Source of the DNA: Paenibacillus thalictri
GTDB taxonomy: Bacteria > Bacillota > Bacilli > Paenibacillales > NBRC-103111
Assembly: GCF_004307995.1 (NCBI RefSeq)
Contig: NZ_SIRE01000007.1
Location: 1-64,000, forward strand
Direction: 5' to 3'
DNA: 64,000 nt
Shown: piece after piece, positions 1 through 8,433 of the stretch
Position numbering within the stretch: the first letter of the stretch is position 1
How the letters are laid out: each line of letters begins with the position of its first letter
Translations under genes and position numbers: made by a program
Notes under the pieces: generated by a model
Database searches by the model: none
What the model saw: only the letters and a program-made list of their open reading frames with translations
What the model was told of the DNA's origin: nothing

Positions 1-461
1 CCGAGCGGCCCGGCGCCTCGCCGGCTGCGGCGCCTGCCGCTGCGCCGCCGCCGGTCTCGGCGTCCGGGCAGCTGAAGCAGCTCGGCCCGGACGCCGAAGT
101 GCTCGCCGGCTGGAGCCGCTTCCTGCTGGCCGAGCCGGAGCGGCTGCAGCTGCCCGCCGTGCTGGAGCTCGGCGCAGTCGAGCTGGCGCAGGGCTTTACG
201 CTGCTGACCGCGGGCGCGGAGCTGGCCGGCGCCTACGGCGCCTACGTGAAAAGCCGCTACGCCGGCAGCGTGCTGCCCGTCGGCTACAGCAACGGCCTGC
301 TCGGCTACATCTGCACGCGGGACCAGCTGTCGGAAGGCGGCTACGAGGCCGCCGATTTCATTTATTATTTCGGGCTGCCGGCTCCGCTTGCTTCGGAAAC
401 CGAAGAGACGGTATGCGCGGCGATCGATGATGTGCTTCACGAACAATTTGGCGCGAAATAA
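1..461 (+). CDS. Neutral/alkaline ceramidase-like protein, C-terminal part (5' end outside window)
   Basis: The frame is open from base 3 to the TAA at 459-461, so only the last 152 residues are visible and the true start lies upstream. The part after an Ala/Pro-rich stretch (first ~25 residues) contains GYSNGLLGYICTRDQLSEGG, which resembles the C-terminal GYxNGYxGYxP...EGGYE block of the neutral/alkaline non-lysosomal ceramidase-like family common in Paenibacillus. Those proteins resemble amidases that split N-acyl bonds, but the bacterial homologues are mostly uncharacterised. No catalytic part is in the window. Very high GC compared with the next kilobase. The family call rests on one short block and is moderate. 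Confidence 0.6.
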   Translation, partial: ERPGASPAAAPAAAPPPVSASGQLKQLGPDAEVLAGWSRFLLAEPERLQLPAVLELGAVELAQGFTLLTAGAELAGAYGAYVKSRYAGSVLPVGYSNGLLGYICTRDQLSEGGYEAADFIYYFGLPAPLASETEETVCAAIDDVLHEQFGAK

Positions 462-585
462 ACTTAAAGCAGTTAATCTCGGAGTTTATGTTCATGGACG
501 TAAATGCTGCGGAAGATCGGCAGATGACGGAGCGCAATTTTATCGGCTATGTAACGAGGGCCGACTGTATCGTCACGGTCCGACG

Positions 586-769
586 CTAAAGGACAGGGGC
601 GTACTTATTTGGCAAAAAAGCCGAGGTTATCATTTTTAACGGACAGGGGCGCGCTTATTCACTCAAAAAGTCAGGGAAACCACAGGCGCTAGACAGAATA
701 AGACCCCTGATGTCCATTACATTTGGCAAACCCCCGATTTTGTTTAAATTGCGTCGCTCATGTCCGTTA
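586..769. repeat. Cluster of TAACGGACA-family intergenic repeats
   Basis: The segment at about 586-614 (AAAGGACAGGGGCGTACTTA) is repeated at about 636-660 (AACGGACAGGGGCGCGCTTA). A reverse-orientation TGTCCGTTA lies at 761-769, preceded by GCGTCGCTCA, and a degenerate copy (TGTCCATTA) lies near 706. The same octamer with the same neighbouring GAGCG/CGCTC block recurs near 3230, 42700-42880 and 56440-56620, always between genes. Confidence 0.6.
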
Positions 770-779
770 GAGGGGGCGT

Positions 780-923
780 GCTGATCGCATATTGGGTTAT
801 GCACAATGAATTGACGATCTCAGCTGAGGCCCGTTAAAGGAAATTAGGCAGGCTGATCGCATATTGGGCTATGTGCACAATGAATTGACAGCCTCAGCCG
901 AGGTCCGTTAAAGCAAATTAGGC
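780..923. repeat. Tandem duplication, ~70-bp unit, two copies
   Basis: Copy 1 (780-850) and copy 2 (852-923) both begin GCTGATCGCATATTGGG and end AAATTAGGC, with a shared GCACAATGAATTGAC in the middle. They differ by about half a dozen bases and a 2-bp indel, so the duplication is not recent. Each unit carries a CTCAGC-GAGG-CCGTTAAAG segment that resembles the TGTCCGTTA repeat family. Confidence 0.8.
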
Positions 924-1235
924 GTATCCGCCATCAACTACCTGAAAGTAACTCAGGATCGATCTACTAGGTGCCGGCCGAACGTCCGATTGCCGGCGGC
1001 GTTCTGGCGTCGCTTGCATTTAAGCTGCAGTTTCTCTGATTCGCCACCCATTTGATACGCATCGTGTGAAATGTAAACAAACATGCATGATCCCGCTAAC
1101 ACCGTTACATAACTTGTCCCGCCAAAAGCTTCGTAAAGACGGGCGATGGGCGGGACAAAGCGGTCATGCTTATCTTGATTATAGCCGGGCAAGCAGCTCA
1201 AGTTTTCTTCTTTAGCGATTCTCTAACGATCCGGT

Positions 1236-1673
1236 TTACCGGTAAGTGTTAATGCTTTTATCTCCCATGTTTACAGCCAGATGGTGGAGCCTGGTCTCCA
1301 GCTCCAAAATTTCCGCGGAAGAGAACCCTTTGAAACATTTTTCCACAATATCAAATGCCTCGTATCGTTTAATATCCTCAACAATCCGCAATGCATTGGG
1401 CGTGGGGACGACCAGCTTGACCCGCCCGTCCCGCGGGCTTTCGTATTGCTCGATCCAGCCGTTCGTGACAAGACTTTCTATCGTTCGCGTCAAACAAGCG
1501 GAAGTGATGCCGAATTTCAACTGCAGCACACGTTGTTCCGTCTCTCCGTTTTTGGCGAGAAATTCGATGATATCGAATTGAGTTAACGTAATGTCATATT
1601 TTTGCAGCCGTTCGTCGAGGTATTTCCTTGTGGCGAGAAAAGCTCTTTTTAACTCAAATAGTATGGCATGCAT
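1236..1673 (-). CDS. MarR-family transcriptional regulator
   Basis: 145 residues, the usual MarR length. Residues ~25-95 read as a winged helix-turn-helix: a segment TLTQFDIIEFLA, the recognition-helix region SACLTRTIESLVTNGWIEQY, and the wing ESPRDGRVKLVVPT with the typical D-x-R turn. Terminal helices would form the dimer. The start ATG at 1671-1673 follows an AGGGGG about 13 bases upstream. It lies downstream of, and on the same strand as, the MFS transporter gene (1917-3122), so it may repress that transporter in response to a phenolic or drug-like ligand. A CcpA-like cre box lies 30 bp upstream of the start and an inverted repeat 125 bp upstream. Ligand unknown. Confidence 0.88.
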   Translation of the reverse strand: MHAILFELKRAFLATRKYLDERLQKYDITLTQFDIIEFLAKNGETEQRVLQLKFGITSACLTRTIESLVTNGWIEQYESPRDGRVKLVVPTPNALRIVEDIKRYEAFDIVEKCFKGFSSAEILELETRLHHLAVNMGDKSINTYR

Positions 1674-1702
1674 TGAATTTAGCCCCCTAATAGGCTGTTA
1701 TA

Positions 1703-1716
1703 TGATAACGCTTCCA
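1703..1716 (-). promoter_or_regulatory. Candidate cre box (CcpA) upstream of the MarR gene
   Basis: On the minus strand it reads TGGAAGCGTTATCA, matching 13 of 14 positions of the cre consensus TGWAARCGYTWNCW. It lies 30 bp upstream of the MarR ATG, where CcpA binding would block transcription. Inferred from consensus only. Confidence 0.45.
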
Positions 1717-1797
1717 ATCGTTGCTCAGCCTTTGTTTTTATTATAAAATAACGACTTTGCCGCTGAATAGTATAATCAATTAATTTTTGTGTAAAGT

Positions 1798-1821
1798 TTA
1801 ACAATTTTATAAAGTTGTTAA
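1798..1821. promoter_or_regulatory. Inverted repeat upstream of the MarR gene
   Basis: TTAACAA (1798-1804) and TTGTTAA (1815-1821) form perfect 7-bp arms around a 10-bp AT-rich spacer, between the MFS stop and the MarR start. It could be an operator for autoregulation, but there is no second copy to support this. Confidence 0.3.
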
Positions 1822-1852
1822 GCGAATCTTGCGCATAAGGCGGCCAAATTTT

Positions 1853-1910
1853 CCAACGCGCGCGATCCCAAGCGCGCGTTGCGGCGCTGCGCGGCGGTTG
1901 GTCCAACCCC
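1853..1910. repeat. GC-rich hairpin repeat, copy 1
   Basis: Begins CCAACGCGCGCGATCCCAAG and continues through GCGCGCGTTGCGGCGCTGCG to AACCCC. The AACGCGCGC/GCGCGCGTT arms can form a strong hairpin. A near-identical copy is at 56159-56217. Copy 1 starts 7 bp beyond the MFS stop codon. Confidence 0.75.
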
Positions 1911-1916
1911 AAAAGT

Positions 1917-3122
1917 CTACAGCTCCAGCGGACGGCCTGTCTGCGGTTTGACAAAATAAAAGTAAAATCCCCCGGCTACCGCCAGCGATATGATAAAACA
2001 AGTCACCCATGGCAGCCAAGCCGCGCCGATGCCGCTTCCCGCATCGTAAAGCCAACCGCCGAGTGAAGTGCTCAGCGCGCCGCCGACCGCCATGGCATAC
2101 CCGTTGAACCCGTAATAAGAAGCCAGCTTGTCCGGCGGCGCAAAAGAAGGAATTACATCAAGCAGCAGCGGTGCTGCGACCATTGTTCCCAGCGCAAACA
2201 GCACGGAGCAAGCGCACATCAGAACGATGCCGCTCACCGAGCCGAACAGCAGCAGTCCAAGTCCCATCAGCAGCGATCCGGCGCCAATAAGCATAAAACG
2301 GTTGGCAAACCGTTCCGTATACCGGGTCACCCGCAGCTGCAGGACGATCACGGATATCGAAACCGCCGCATAGATGTAAGCTACGCTGGACGGATCGCCC
2401 GTCGCGAGCGCCGCCGCTTTTGGTATGGTCAAGTAAAGCTGCATGTACAGAAAATAATAACCGATCAGCACGAGGGTGTAGATGACAAACGGGACATCCC
2501 TTACAATTTGATGAATGTCCTGCACGAAATTTTGGCGGTGAATGTCCACTTCCAGCGGTTTAAGACGGATCATCACAAAAAAAGCCATCGCGAAATAGAT
2601 GATCCCCGCCGTAATCGATAAATATTTAAAATCAAGCGTCAGCAGTACGCTGCCAAGCAGCGATGAGGCGATCATTGCGATGTTGACCAGCATATTTTTG
2701 AAGGAAAACAGCGATTTGCGCTGATCTTGAGGGGTCAGTTTGGCGAAAGCGGCCTGGAAAGCAGGTTCGAACAAAGCGCCGCCAAGTCCGGATAACACCG
2801 CGCTTGCAAAGAACTGCCAAATCTCGCCGCAAAAAGCAAAAGAGCAAAATCCGACCGAGCGCAGCAGCAGCCCCGCAATCAGCGTAGGTTTGCAGCCCAA
2901 TCTGTCGGCGACCAGCCCTCCGAGAAAGGTCACGCCTTGCTGCGACATCTGCCGGACGCCCAGCAGCAGTCCCGTTAATGCAAGTGACCAGCCGAAGCTG
3001 CCCGTTAAATAGATGCTCAAATAAGGGATAAACGAATAGAAGCCCAAATTGACAAAAAGCAGCGCAGCAAGCAGCACCTTGGTGTCCGGCGGAGCAGTCT
3101 TCCATATTCCGTAAGCGTTCAT
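1917..3122 (-). CDS. Major facilitator superfamily (MFS) transporter
   Basis: 401 residues, nearly all hydrophobic, consistent with the 12 membrane helices of MFS carriers. The loop between helices 2 and 3 has FLGGLVADRLGCKPTL, the MFS signature (G-x-L-x-D-R-x-G-x-K/R). The middle loop is short, as in drug/H+ antiporters or permeases of this size, and the C-terminus is a short cytoplasmic tail. An AGGAGG sits properly ahead of the ATG at 3120-3122. A 22-bp palindrome in the 5' leader is a candidate operator, and a MarR gene follows on the same strand, which suggests ligand-induced efflux. Substrate cannot be told. Confidence 0.9.
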   Translation of the reverse strand: MNAYGIWKTAPPDTKVLLAALLFVNLGFYSFIPYLSIYLTGSFGWSLALTGLLLGVRQMSQQGVTFLGGLVADRLGCKPTLIAGLLLRSVGFCSFAFCGEIWQFFASAVLSGLGGALFEPAFQAAFAKLTPQDQRKSLFSFKNMLVNIAMIASSLLGSVLLTLDFKYLSITAGIIYFAMAFFVMIRLKPLEVDIHRQNFVQDIHQIVRDVPFVIYTLVLIGYYFLYMQLYLTIPKAAALATGDPSSVAYIYAAVSISVIVLQLRVTRYTERFANRFMLIGAGSLLMGLGLLLFGSVSGIVLMCACSVLFALGTMVAAPLLLDVIPSFAPPDKLASYYGFNGYAMAVGGALSTSLGGWLYDAGSGIGAAWLPWVTCFIISLAVAGGFYFYFVKPQTGRPLEL

Positions 3123-3138
3123 TGTTGATGCCTCCTAA

Positions 3139-3190
3139 GAACTTTGCTTTAGCAAAGTTCGCTTCGAAAGATTATGCTTTGAACTTTGCT
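3139..3190. promoter_or_regulatory. Palindrome plus a third half-site in the MFS leader
   Basis: GAACTTTGCT (3139-3148) and AGCAAAGTTC (3151-3160) form a 10-bp-arm palindrome with a 2-bp centre. The same 10-mer recurs as a direct copy at 3181-3190. The size fits a dimeric repressor site such as MarR. It lies 17 bp upstream of the MFS start codon, between the start codon and any upstream promoter. Confidence 0.5.
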
Positions 3191-3226
3191 TCCATACTCA
3201 TTATGCCAAAACGTACGCCCAATCGG

Positions 3227-3291
3227 TAACGGACATTTTTGTGCCAACCGGACAAAATTTGATCTGACGGCAGCCGGATCCTTAACGGACA
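3227..3291. repeat. Two TAACGGACA repeats in the divergent intergenic region
   Basis: TAACGGACA occurs at 3227-3235 and 3283-3291, with a related AACCGGACAAAATTTG between them. The second copy (AACGGACAAAATCTG) and the middle one share the following AAAAT-TG. They may be members of the dispersed repeat family seen elsewhere, or binding sites for the divergent operon. Confidence 0.5.
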
Positions 3292-3330
3292 AAATCTGTC
3301 GCTTACTTGCCGTCCCGGTACATTTTAAAA

Positions 3331-3344
3331 TGAAAGCGTTATCC
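3331..3344 (+). promoter_or_regulatory. Candidate cre box (CcpA) upstream of the 3387-20120 operon
   Basis: TGAAAGCGTTATCC matches 13 of 14 positions of the cre consensus. It overlaps a TAAAAT that may be the -10 element and lies 43 bp upstream of the first ATG, so CcpA would repress the operon when preferred sugars are present. Confidence 0.5.
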
Positions 3345-3386
3345 TGTAAAGTTTAACCTATTTTACGAATTGGGGGGAGTGTTGAA

Positions 3387-4967
3387 ATGAAGAACTTGTT
3401 GCAAAAGCGCCTTAGCTGCTCGGTGGCATCCGTTCTTGTGATCGGCATGCTGGCGGGATGCTCGGGAGGGGCCGCGCCTGCGGCAGGCGGGAAAGACAAT
3501 AATCCGAAACCGGCCGACGCCAAGCCGGCTGAGGCCAAACCTGCGGACAATAAGCCCGCGGAGCCTTTGAAGCTTCAAATGATGGTGCCGTCGTTTGCCG
3601 ACGTGCCCAACATGAACGACGAATATTGGTCCGAATGGCAGAAAAAAACGAACACCAAGCTGGACGTGGAATGGATTCCTTCCGGAGACTACGATACGAA
3701 ATTCGATTTGGTGCTCGCATCGGGCAATCTTCCGGAAATTATTGTCGCCCAATCGGCAACAAGGCCCACTTTGCTTAACGCCATCAAACAAGGAGCGTTT
3801 TGGGATTTAAGCCCGATCCTCGGCGATTTCAGCAAATACCCCAACTTGAAAAACAACAGCGAAGGCAACGTATGGAATTATATGAAAGTGGACGGCAAAA
3901 TTTACGGGATTCCCCGCAACCGTCCGCTGATCGACCTGGGTATCAAAATGCGCAAGGATTGGCTGGATAAGCTGAACATTCCGATTCCGAAGACGATGGA
4001 CGAATACGGAGCCGCTCTAAAAAAGATCGTCGACAGCGATCCGGACGGCAACGGCAAAAACGATACGATCGGCTTGCTCGGACACGGCTTCCTGCTGGCT
4101 GACGGCGACGGCTCGCTGCTGGCGGCGTTTGGCGGATTAGACCCGATTTTTGATAAAGAAGGCGGGCTGATCAAAGAAAATATGACGCCGCAGTACACCG
4201 ACATGCTCGTATGGCTGCGCAAGCTGTACGCCGACGGCGTGCTGGCGAAAGAGTTTTCCGCTATTAAGAAAACGCAGGCCGAAGAAATGTTTGCGACGGG
4301 CAAGGCGGCTTCGTACGTGCGCAACATTTGGCGCGATTACACGTGGGAACAAGATATTAAGAAAGTTCAGCCCGATGCCAATGTCATCACTTTGCCGCCG
4401 ATGAAAGGTCCGGGAGGCGTCAGTGTGCAGCTTGCCACGCCGTTCTTCGGAGCCATGTACATTTCCAAAAAGGTGCCGGAAGCCAAGGTGCGCCAGATTC
4501 TCGACTACATGGAAAAGACAACAACGATGGAGTATACCGACTTTAACTATTTCGGCATCGAAGGCGTGCATCATAAGAAAGTGGACGGCCAGCCGGTGTT
4601 AACCGATCTTGGGGTGAAGCAGGTTACGACCAACGCCAACCAAGTATTTGCCTTGGCCTTCAACAACAAAATGAAGGTGATGAACCCGGCCGCGCCTAAA
4701 GCGTACAACGACGCCAAGCTGAAGGAAACCGAGGTGTTCGCTCAAGTCGGCAAGCTGAACATATTCAGCATTGTCCCTTCCGATACATGGACGAATATAT
4801 GGCCGAAGTTCGAGAAAGAATGGCAATCCATGGCGACCAAAGCGATTGTCGGACAAATTACGATGGACGAATATAAAGCGTATGTCGACAAGCTTAATGC
4901 ATCTCCCGACTTTAAGAAGGCATATCAGGAGTTTGCCAAAGCGTACAAGGAATATTTTAAAAAATAA
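3387..4967 (+). CDS. Extracellular solute-binding lipoprotein (LplA/YtcQ-type), copy 1
   Basis: 526 residues. A signal peptide ends in the lipobox L-A-G-C with Cys25 as the lipid anchor, followed by a Gly/Ala/Pro/Lys-rich linker to about residue 58, then the substrate-binding fold. The LVLASGNLPEII segment and the C-terminal AIVGQITMDEYKAYVDKL are typical of the ~500-residue oligosaccharide/polysaccharide-binding proteins that work with LplB/LplC permeases. The partner permeases are most likely at 12629-14481. It is clearly paralogous to 18528-20120, which closes the same operon. The start follows GGGGGGAG and an upstream cre box suggests catabolite repression. Substrate unknown, probably a glycan fragment. 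Confidence 0.92.
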   Translation: MKNLLQKRLSCSVASVLVIGMLAGCSGGAAPAAGGKDNNPKPADAKPAEAKPADNKPAEPLKLQMMVPSFADVPNMNDEYWSEWQKKTNTKLDVEWIPSGDYDTKFDLVLASGNLPEIIVAQSATRPTLLNAIKQGAFWDLSPILGDFSKYPNLKNNSEGNVWNYMKVDGKIYGIPRNRPLIDLGIKMRKDWLDKLNIPIPKTMDEYGAALKKIVDSDPDGNGKNDTIGLLGHGFLLADGDGSLLAAFGGLDPIFDKEGGLIKENMTPQYTDMLVWLRKLYADGVLAKEFSAIKKTQAEEMFATGKAASYVRNIWRDYTWEQDIKKVQPDANVITLPPMKGPGGVSVQLATPFFGAMYISKKVPEAKVRQILDYMEKTTTMEYTDFNYFGIEGVHHKKVDGQPVLTDLGVKQVTTNANQVFALAFNNKMKVMNPAAPKAYNDAKLKETEVFAQVGKLNIFSIVPSDTWTNIWPKFEKEWQSMATKAIVGQITMDEYKAYVDKLNASPDFKKAYQEFAKAYKEYFKK

Positions 4968-4995
4968 AGCCTGAAACACGTAATTAGGGGGGCCT

Positions 4996-7323
4996 ATGGA
5001 AAATTGGCTGCTGAAGGTGCTGCGTTTACGGGGGGCGAAACCGCTCGGACAAAGGAAGTATTTGCACAAGCTGATTTGGCTTGGCTGTATTTCCGTGTGC
5101 ATACCGGTCATACTCGCAAGCGTAGTATATTATCAGTTTTCCATGAACCGGGTCAAACAGCAAATTGCCAAAGAAAGCGATGCCGCGCTGATGATGATGA
5201 AAGACAGAGCGGAGCGTGTGCTGCAAGGTATTGAGCAGGACTCGCTGCAGTTGGCTGTTGGCCCGGAGCTTACCGATTTTTTCAATCATCAGGCGCAGGA
5301 CAACAGTTTGATTTGGCACCGGAATTTCCTGGACCGCATCGCACTTGTGAAATACGGCAACAGCTTTATCGACGAACTTTATTATTACAGTCCCGCCGAA
5401 GAAGTCGTATTGTCCAATCGTTACGGGGCGATATCCAAAGATTCGTACAAACATTCCGCGGATATCGATCTGCTGCTGAAGGAAGGCAAGCTGTCGCAAT
5501 GGGCGTATTTGCCGGCCGGCCAAAAGGACGGCATGGTCACCTTTGCCCGCATGCTGCCTGTCATTGGCGGCAGCACACCGCAAGGGGTGCTTGGCATCGA
5601 AATCGACGTGTCGGCGTTTACGGGTATGCTGGAGGCCGGCACCTTTGTGCTGCCGCAAGGCTCGGAGCTGCTTATCGCCAATTACCAGAAGCTGCAGGAT
5701 GAGGCGAAGCTGAACAATCAAGAGCTGAGCGGTTTGCTTGCAGGGCTGCCGGCAATTGCCCAGATCCGTTCGTCGGACAAAGGGGCGGACCGTTTTTTTG
5801 CGGAAGGGCTTGGCGGAGAACACGCGGAGTTCCTTTATTTAAAAAACGTTTACGGCCGAACCTACATCACGGTGATTCCGGAGCAATTGATTGCCGGCCA
5901 ACTGATTTGGATTCGCGTCGGCACCATACTTATCTTATCTTTTTTGCTCGTTTTGGGCATCATGTTGACTTATTTTATTACTAAGCGAGCCTATAACCCG
6001 ATTGAGCAGTTGTTCCGCCACAGCAGAGAGCTGAGTTTCGGCTCTATTTCTTCAAAGGAAGACGAATTCGACTTTATTAAGGAATGTCTGGATTTTCTGA
6101 ACAAAGAGACGAAGAAACTAGGAAGTTATATGGAAAAAATCGAACCGACCCTCAGGGAAAAATGCATCCAGCAGCTTCTCGGCGGGGATTATTCGCGGTA
6201 CGAACCGCTGCTTCGGGAGTGCGAGGAATACGGAATTTCCACTTCATCGACAACGGTCGCGCTGGCGGCGGAAGCCGAAAATTTGACCAAAGACAAGCGG
6301 TTTCTTCCCGAAGATAAAGGGATCATCGCATTTGTGATCGCCAATGTGATGCAGGAAATATTGCAGCAAAACGAGGCGTTTACCGGTTACGCGGTGCCTT
6401 ATCAGGGCCGGGGGGTGGCGCTTCTCCAGTTTCCGCACGATAAGACGGTGACATATATGAGCGAGCAGACGTTGCGTTATGCGGAAGCGGTACGTGTCTC
6501 CTTAAAGAAGGCGCTGTCGTTTGAGGTGTCCGTTGGCATAGGACGGTTCTACGCGCATGTGGCCGACGTGCCGGTTTCGTACAAAGAGGCGGATTTGGCG
6601 CTGCAATACCGCGTGTACAGGGAGGCCGACCGCATTCTCTATATTGAAGAACTTGAGCATGCCAAAAAGCAGGCCACACTGAAGTATCCGCGCCAGCTGG
6701 AACATGAGATGCTGAACGCGCTCGAAAACGGGGATGTGCATAACGCAGCGGCATGTTTGGCGCAATTCGCCGATGCGATGCGCGAATCGGAATCGTATGT
6801 GTTTATTTATCAAAGCTACCATATGCTGCTTTCCGCCGCGATCGCTTCGCTGGAGCAGCATGGGGGCAGTATCGCCGATATTGTGGAGCATAATTTATTC
6901 GGCCAGCTCAAAGATAAATTAACTTCCAAAGAAATTTACGATTGGTTTGAGGAAACGGTGTTTCCGCTGTACAAGTGGCTGACCGAAAATTACCGCAGCG
7001 ATGCGGCGCAAACGCTGATTCAACGGGTCTGCCGGCATATCCGGCAGCATTGCGGCGACGATGTGTCTCTGGTGCAATGCGCGGACATGGTTGGAGTGAG
7101 CCCGTCGTATTTAAGCCGGCTTTTCAAGAAGGAAACCGGTATGAACTTTCTGGATTTTGTCGTGGAATGCAAGGTGGAAGAGGCTAAAAAGCTGCTGACG
7201 CAAACCGATCAAACGGTCAGCGATATTGCCGAGGCGGTAGGCTACTCGGAAAGAAACTTAAGCCGGATTTTTCAACGGCTGACCAAAATGACGCCAAGCA
7301 CGTTCAGATCAAAACATCGGTAA
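4996..7323 (+). CDS. Membrane-bound AraC-family regulator with extracellular sensor domain
   Basis: 775 residues. Two membrane segments (about residues 24-47 and 304-330) bracket an extracellular sensor region. A short linker follows, then a GGDEF-like/unknown middle part, and an AraC helix-turn-helix pair at ~675-775 with VSPSYLSRLFKKETGMNF and VGYSERNLSRIFQRLTKMTP. This is the architecture of Bacillus/Paenibacillus regulators such as YtdP that sit beside LplABC transporters and sense the sugar or a loaded binding protein outside the cell. It follows the binding protein by 28 bp and precedes the catabolic genes, so it is very likely their activator. The DNA target cannot be assigned from one promoter. 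Confidence 0.9.
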   Translation: MENWLLKVLRLRGAKPLGQRKYLHKLIWLGCISVCIPVILASVVYYQFSMNRVKQQIAKESDAALMMMKDRAERVLQGIEQDSLQLAVGPELTDFFNHQAQDNSLIWHRNFLDRIALVKYGNSFIDELYYYSPAEEVVLSNRYGAISKDSYKHSADIDLLLKEGKLSQWAYLPAGQKDGMVTFARMLPVIGGSTPQGVLGIEIDVSAFTGMLEAGTFVLPQGSELLIANYQKLQDEAKLNNQELSGLLAGLPAIAQIRSSDKGADRFFAEGLGGEHAEFLYLKNVYGRTYITVIPEQLIAGQLIWIRVGTILILSFLLVLGIMLTYFITKRAYNPIEQLFRHSRELSFGSISSKEDEFDFIKECLDFLNKETKKLGSYMEKIEPTLREKCIQQLLGGDYSRYEPLLRECEEYGISTSSTTVALAAEAENLTKDKRFLPEDKGIIAFVIANVMQEILQQNEAFTGYAVPYQGRGVALLQFPHDKTVTYMSEQTLRYAEAVRVSLKKALSFEVSVGIGRFYAHVADVPVSYKEADLALQYRVYREADRILYIEELEHAKKQATLKYPRQLEHEMLNALENGDVHNAAACLAQFADAMRESESYVFIYQSYHMLLSAAIASLEQHGGSIADIVEHNLFGQLKDKLTSKEIYDWFEETVFPLYKWLTENYRSDAAQTLIQRVCRHIRQHCGDDVSLVQCADMVGVSPSYLSRLFKKETGMNFLDFVVECKVEEAKKLLTQTDQTVSDIAEAVGYSERNLSRIFQRLTKMTPSTFRSKHR

Positions 7324-7335
7324 AGGGAGAGAGCC

Positions 7336-8424
7336 ATGAATATAAAAAGCATAGAAACCTTCAGCACACGCAACATCTGTATCGTCCGGGTGAAAACGGA
7401 GGATGGAGCGGAAGGGATCGGGCAAATCGCCCCTTATCACGCCAATATTTCCGCGCTTGTGCTTCACCAGCAAATCGCGCCTCAAGCCCTCGGCAAAGAT
7501 GCGGAGCGCATTGAGCAACTGGTGGATGCGATTGTCACGGCTGAACATAAATTTCCCGGCTCTTACGTATGCCGCGCCGTCGGAGGGCTCGATACCGCGC
7601 TGTGGGATTTGAAAGGAAAACGGCTCGGGCAAAGCGTTTGCGAGCTGATCGGAGGGAAACCACGTGCGATTGAGGTATACGGCTCCAGCATGAAGCGGGA
7701 CATCTTGCCCGAGGACGAAGCGGAGAGGCTGAAGCGGCTGCAGGACAAACACGGTTTTAAGGCGTTTAAATTCCGCATCGCTAATAATTTCGGCAACGAT
7801 GTGGACGTTTATCCCGGCCGTACCGAGCAGATCGTGCCGGCTGTGCGCAAAGCGCTTGGCGACGGTACGCTGCTGTACGTCGATGCGAACAGCGGTTTCA
7901 CCCCCGGCCGGGCGATCGAGGTGGGCAAGATGCTGGAGCAGCACGGCGTTGTGCATTACGAGGAGCCGTGTCCGTACCCGCAGCTCGAATGGACGAAACA
8001 GGTGACGGACGCGCTTAACCTTAATGTGACCGGCGGGGAACAGGATACCGATCTGGTGCAGTTTCAGCGGATGATTTCGATGCATGCCGTCGATATCGTG
8101 CAGCCGGATATTTGTTATATCGGGGGGCTCAGCAGAGCGCTTGAAGTCGCGCGTATGGCGCAGAAAGCGGGAATACCCTGCACGCCGCATGCCGCGAACC
8201 TGTCGATGGTGACCGTGTTTACGATGCATATGGCGGCTGCGATACCAAATGCCGGACGGTTTATGGAGTTTACCGTCGAATCGGACTCTTGGGCAAATGA
8301 GCTGTTTACATCGCGTTTTGAGGTGCGTGATGGCAGAATTACGGTCCCCGACGCTCCGGGCTGGGGTGTAACGGTGCGCCCGGAATGGCTGGAAAAAGCC
8401 GAATACCGGATCAGTCAATTATAA
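7336..8424 (+). CDS. Enolase-superfamily enzyme (mandelate racemase/muconate lactonizing type), probable sugar-acid dehydratase
   Basis: 362 residues, normal for the superfamily. The K145-F-R147 pair stands where the KxK/KxR base motif sits. Metal ligands follow in order: D183 (YVDANSG), E210 (HYEEP) and E235 (GGEQ). D258 (QPD) and H285 (TPHAANL) would make the His-Asp dyad of the mandelate racemase subgroup. The family removes a proton next to a carboxylate; members beside sugar transporters mostly dehydrate aldonic or aldaric acids to 2-keto-3-deoxy acids. Starts 12 bp after the regulator and 9 bp before the iron alcohol dehydrogenase, so it is in the same operon. The exact substrate cannot be read from sequence. 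Confidence 0.9.
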   Translation: MNIKSIETFSTRNICIVRVKTEDGAEGIGQIAPYHANISALVLHQQIAPQALGKDAERIEQLVDAIVTAEHKFPGSYVCRAVGGLDTALWDLKGKRLGQSVCELIGGKPRAIEVYGSSMKRDILPEDEAERLKRLQDKHGFKAFKFRIANNFGNDVDVYPGRTEQIVPAVRKALGDGTLLYVDANSGFTPGRAIEVGKMLEQHGVVHYEEPCPYPQLEWTKQVTDALNLNVTGGEQDTDLVQFQRMISMHAVDIVQPDICYIGGLSRALEVARMAQKAGIPCTPHAANLSMVTVFTMHMAAAIPNAGRFMEFTVESDSWANELFTSRFEVRDGRITVPDAPGWGVTVRPEWLEKAEYRISQL

Positions 8425-8433
8425 GGAGGCGCC

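Larger units (their letters stand above)
462..1235. other. Repeat-rich intergenic region without a convincing gene
   Basis: This 774-bp gap holds degenerate TAACGGACA-family repeats (about 580-770) and a 70-bp tandem duplication (780-923). The rest (about 930-1235) has no recognisable element. Small open frames at 388-639 (+) and 953-1201 (-) lack good ribosome sites and recognisable domains. Confidence 0.6.

Noticed and set aside
388..639. 83-codon open frame on the plus strand
   Set aside because: Overlaps the end of the ceramidase-like gene in another frame and then runs into the intergenic repeats; it has no features of a protein.
953..1201. 82-codon open frame on the minus strand in the repeat-rich gap
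   Set aside because: TTG start without a good ribosome site, no recognisable motif, and surrounded by non-coding repeats. It could be an unrecognised gene fragment.
7309..8418. 369-codon open frame on the minus strand
   Set aside because: Antisense to the enolase-family gene, which has all its catalytic residues; the reverse translation is Arg/His-rich with no domain.
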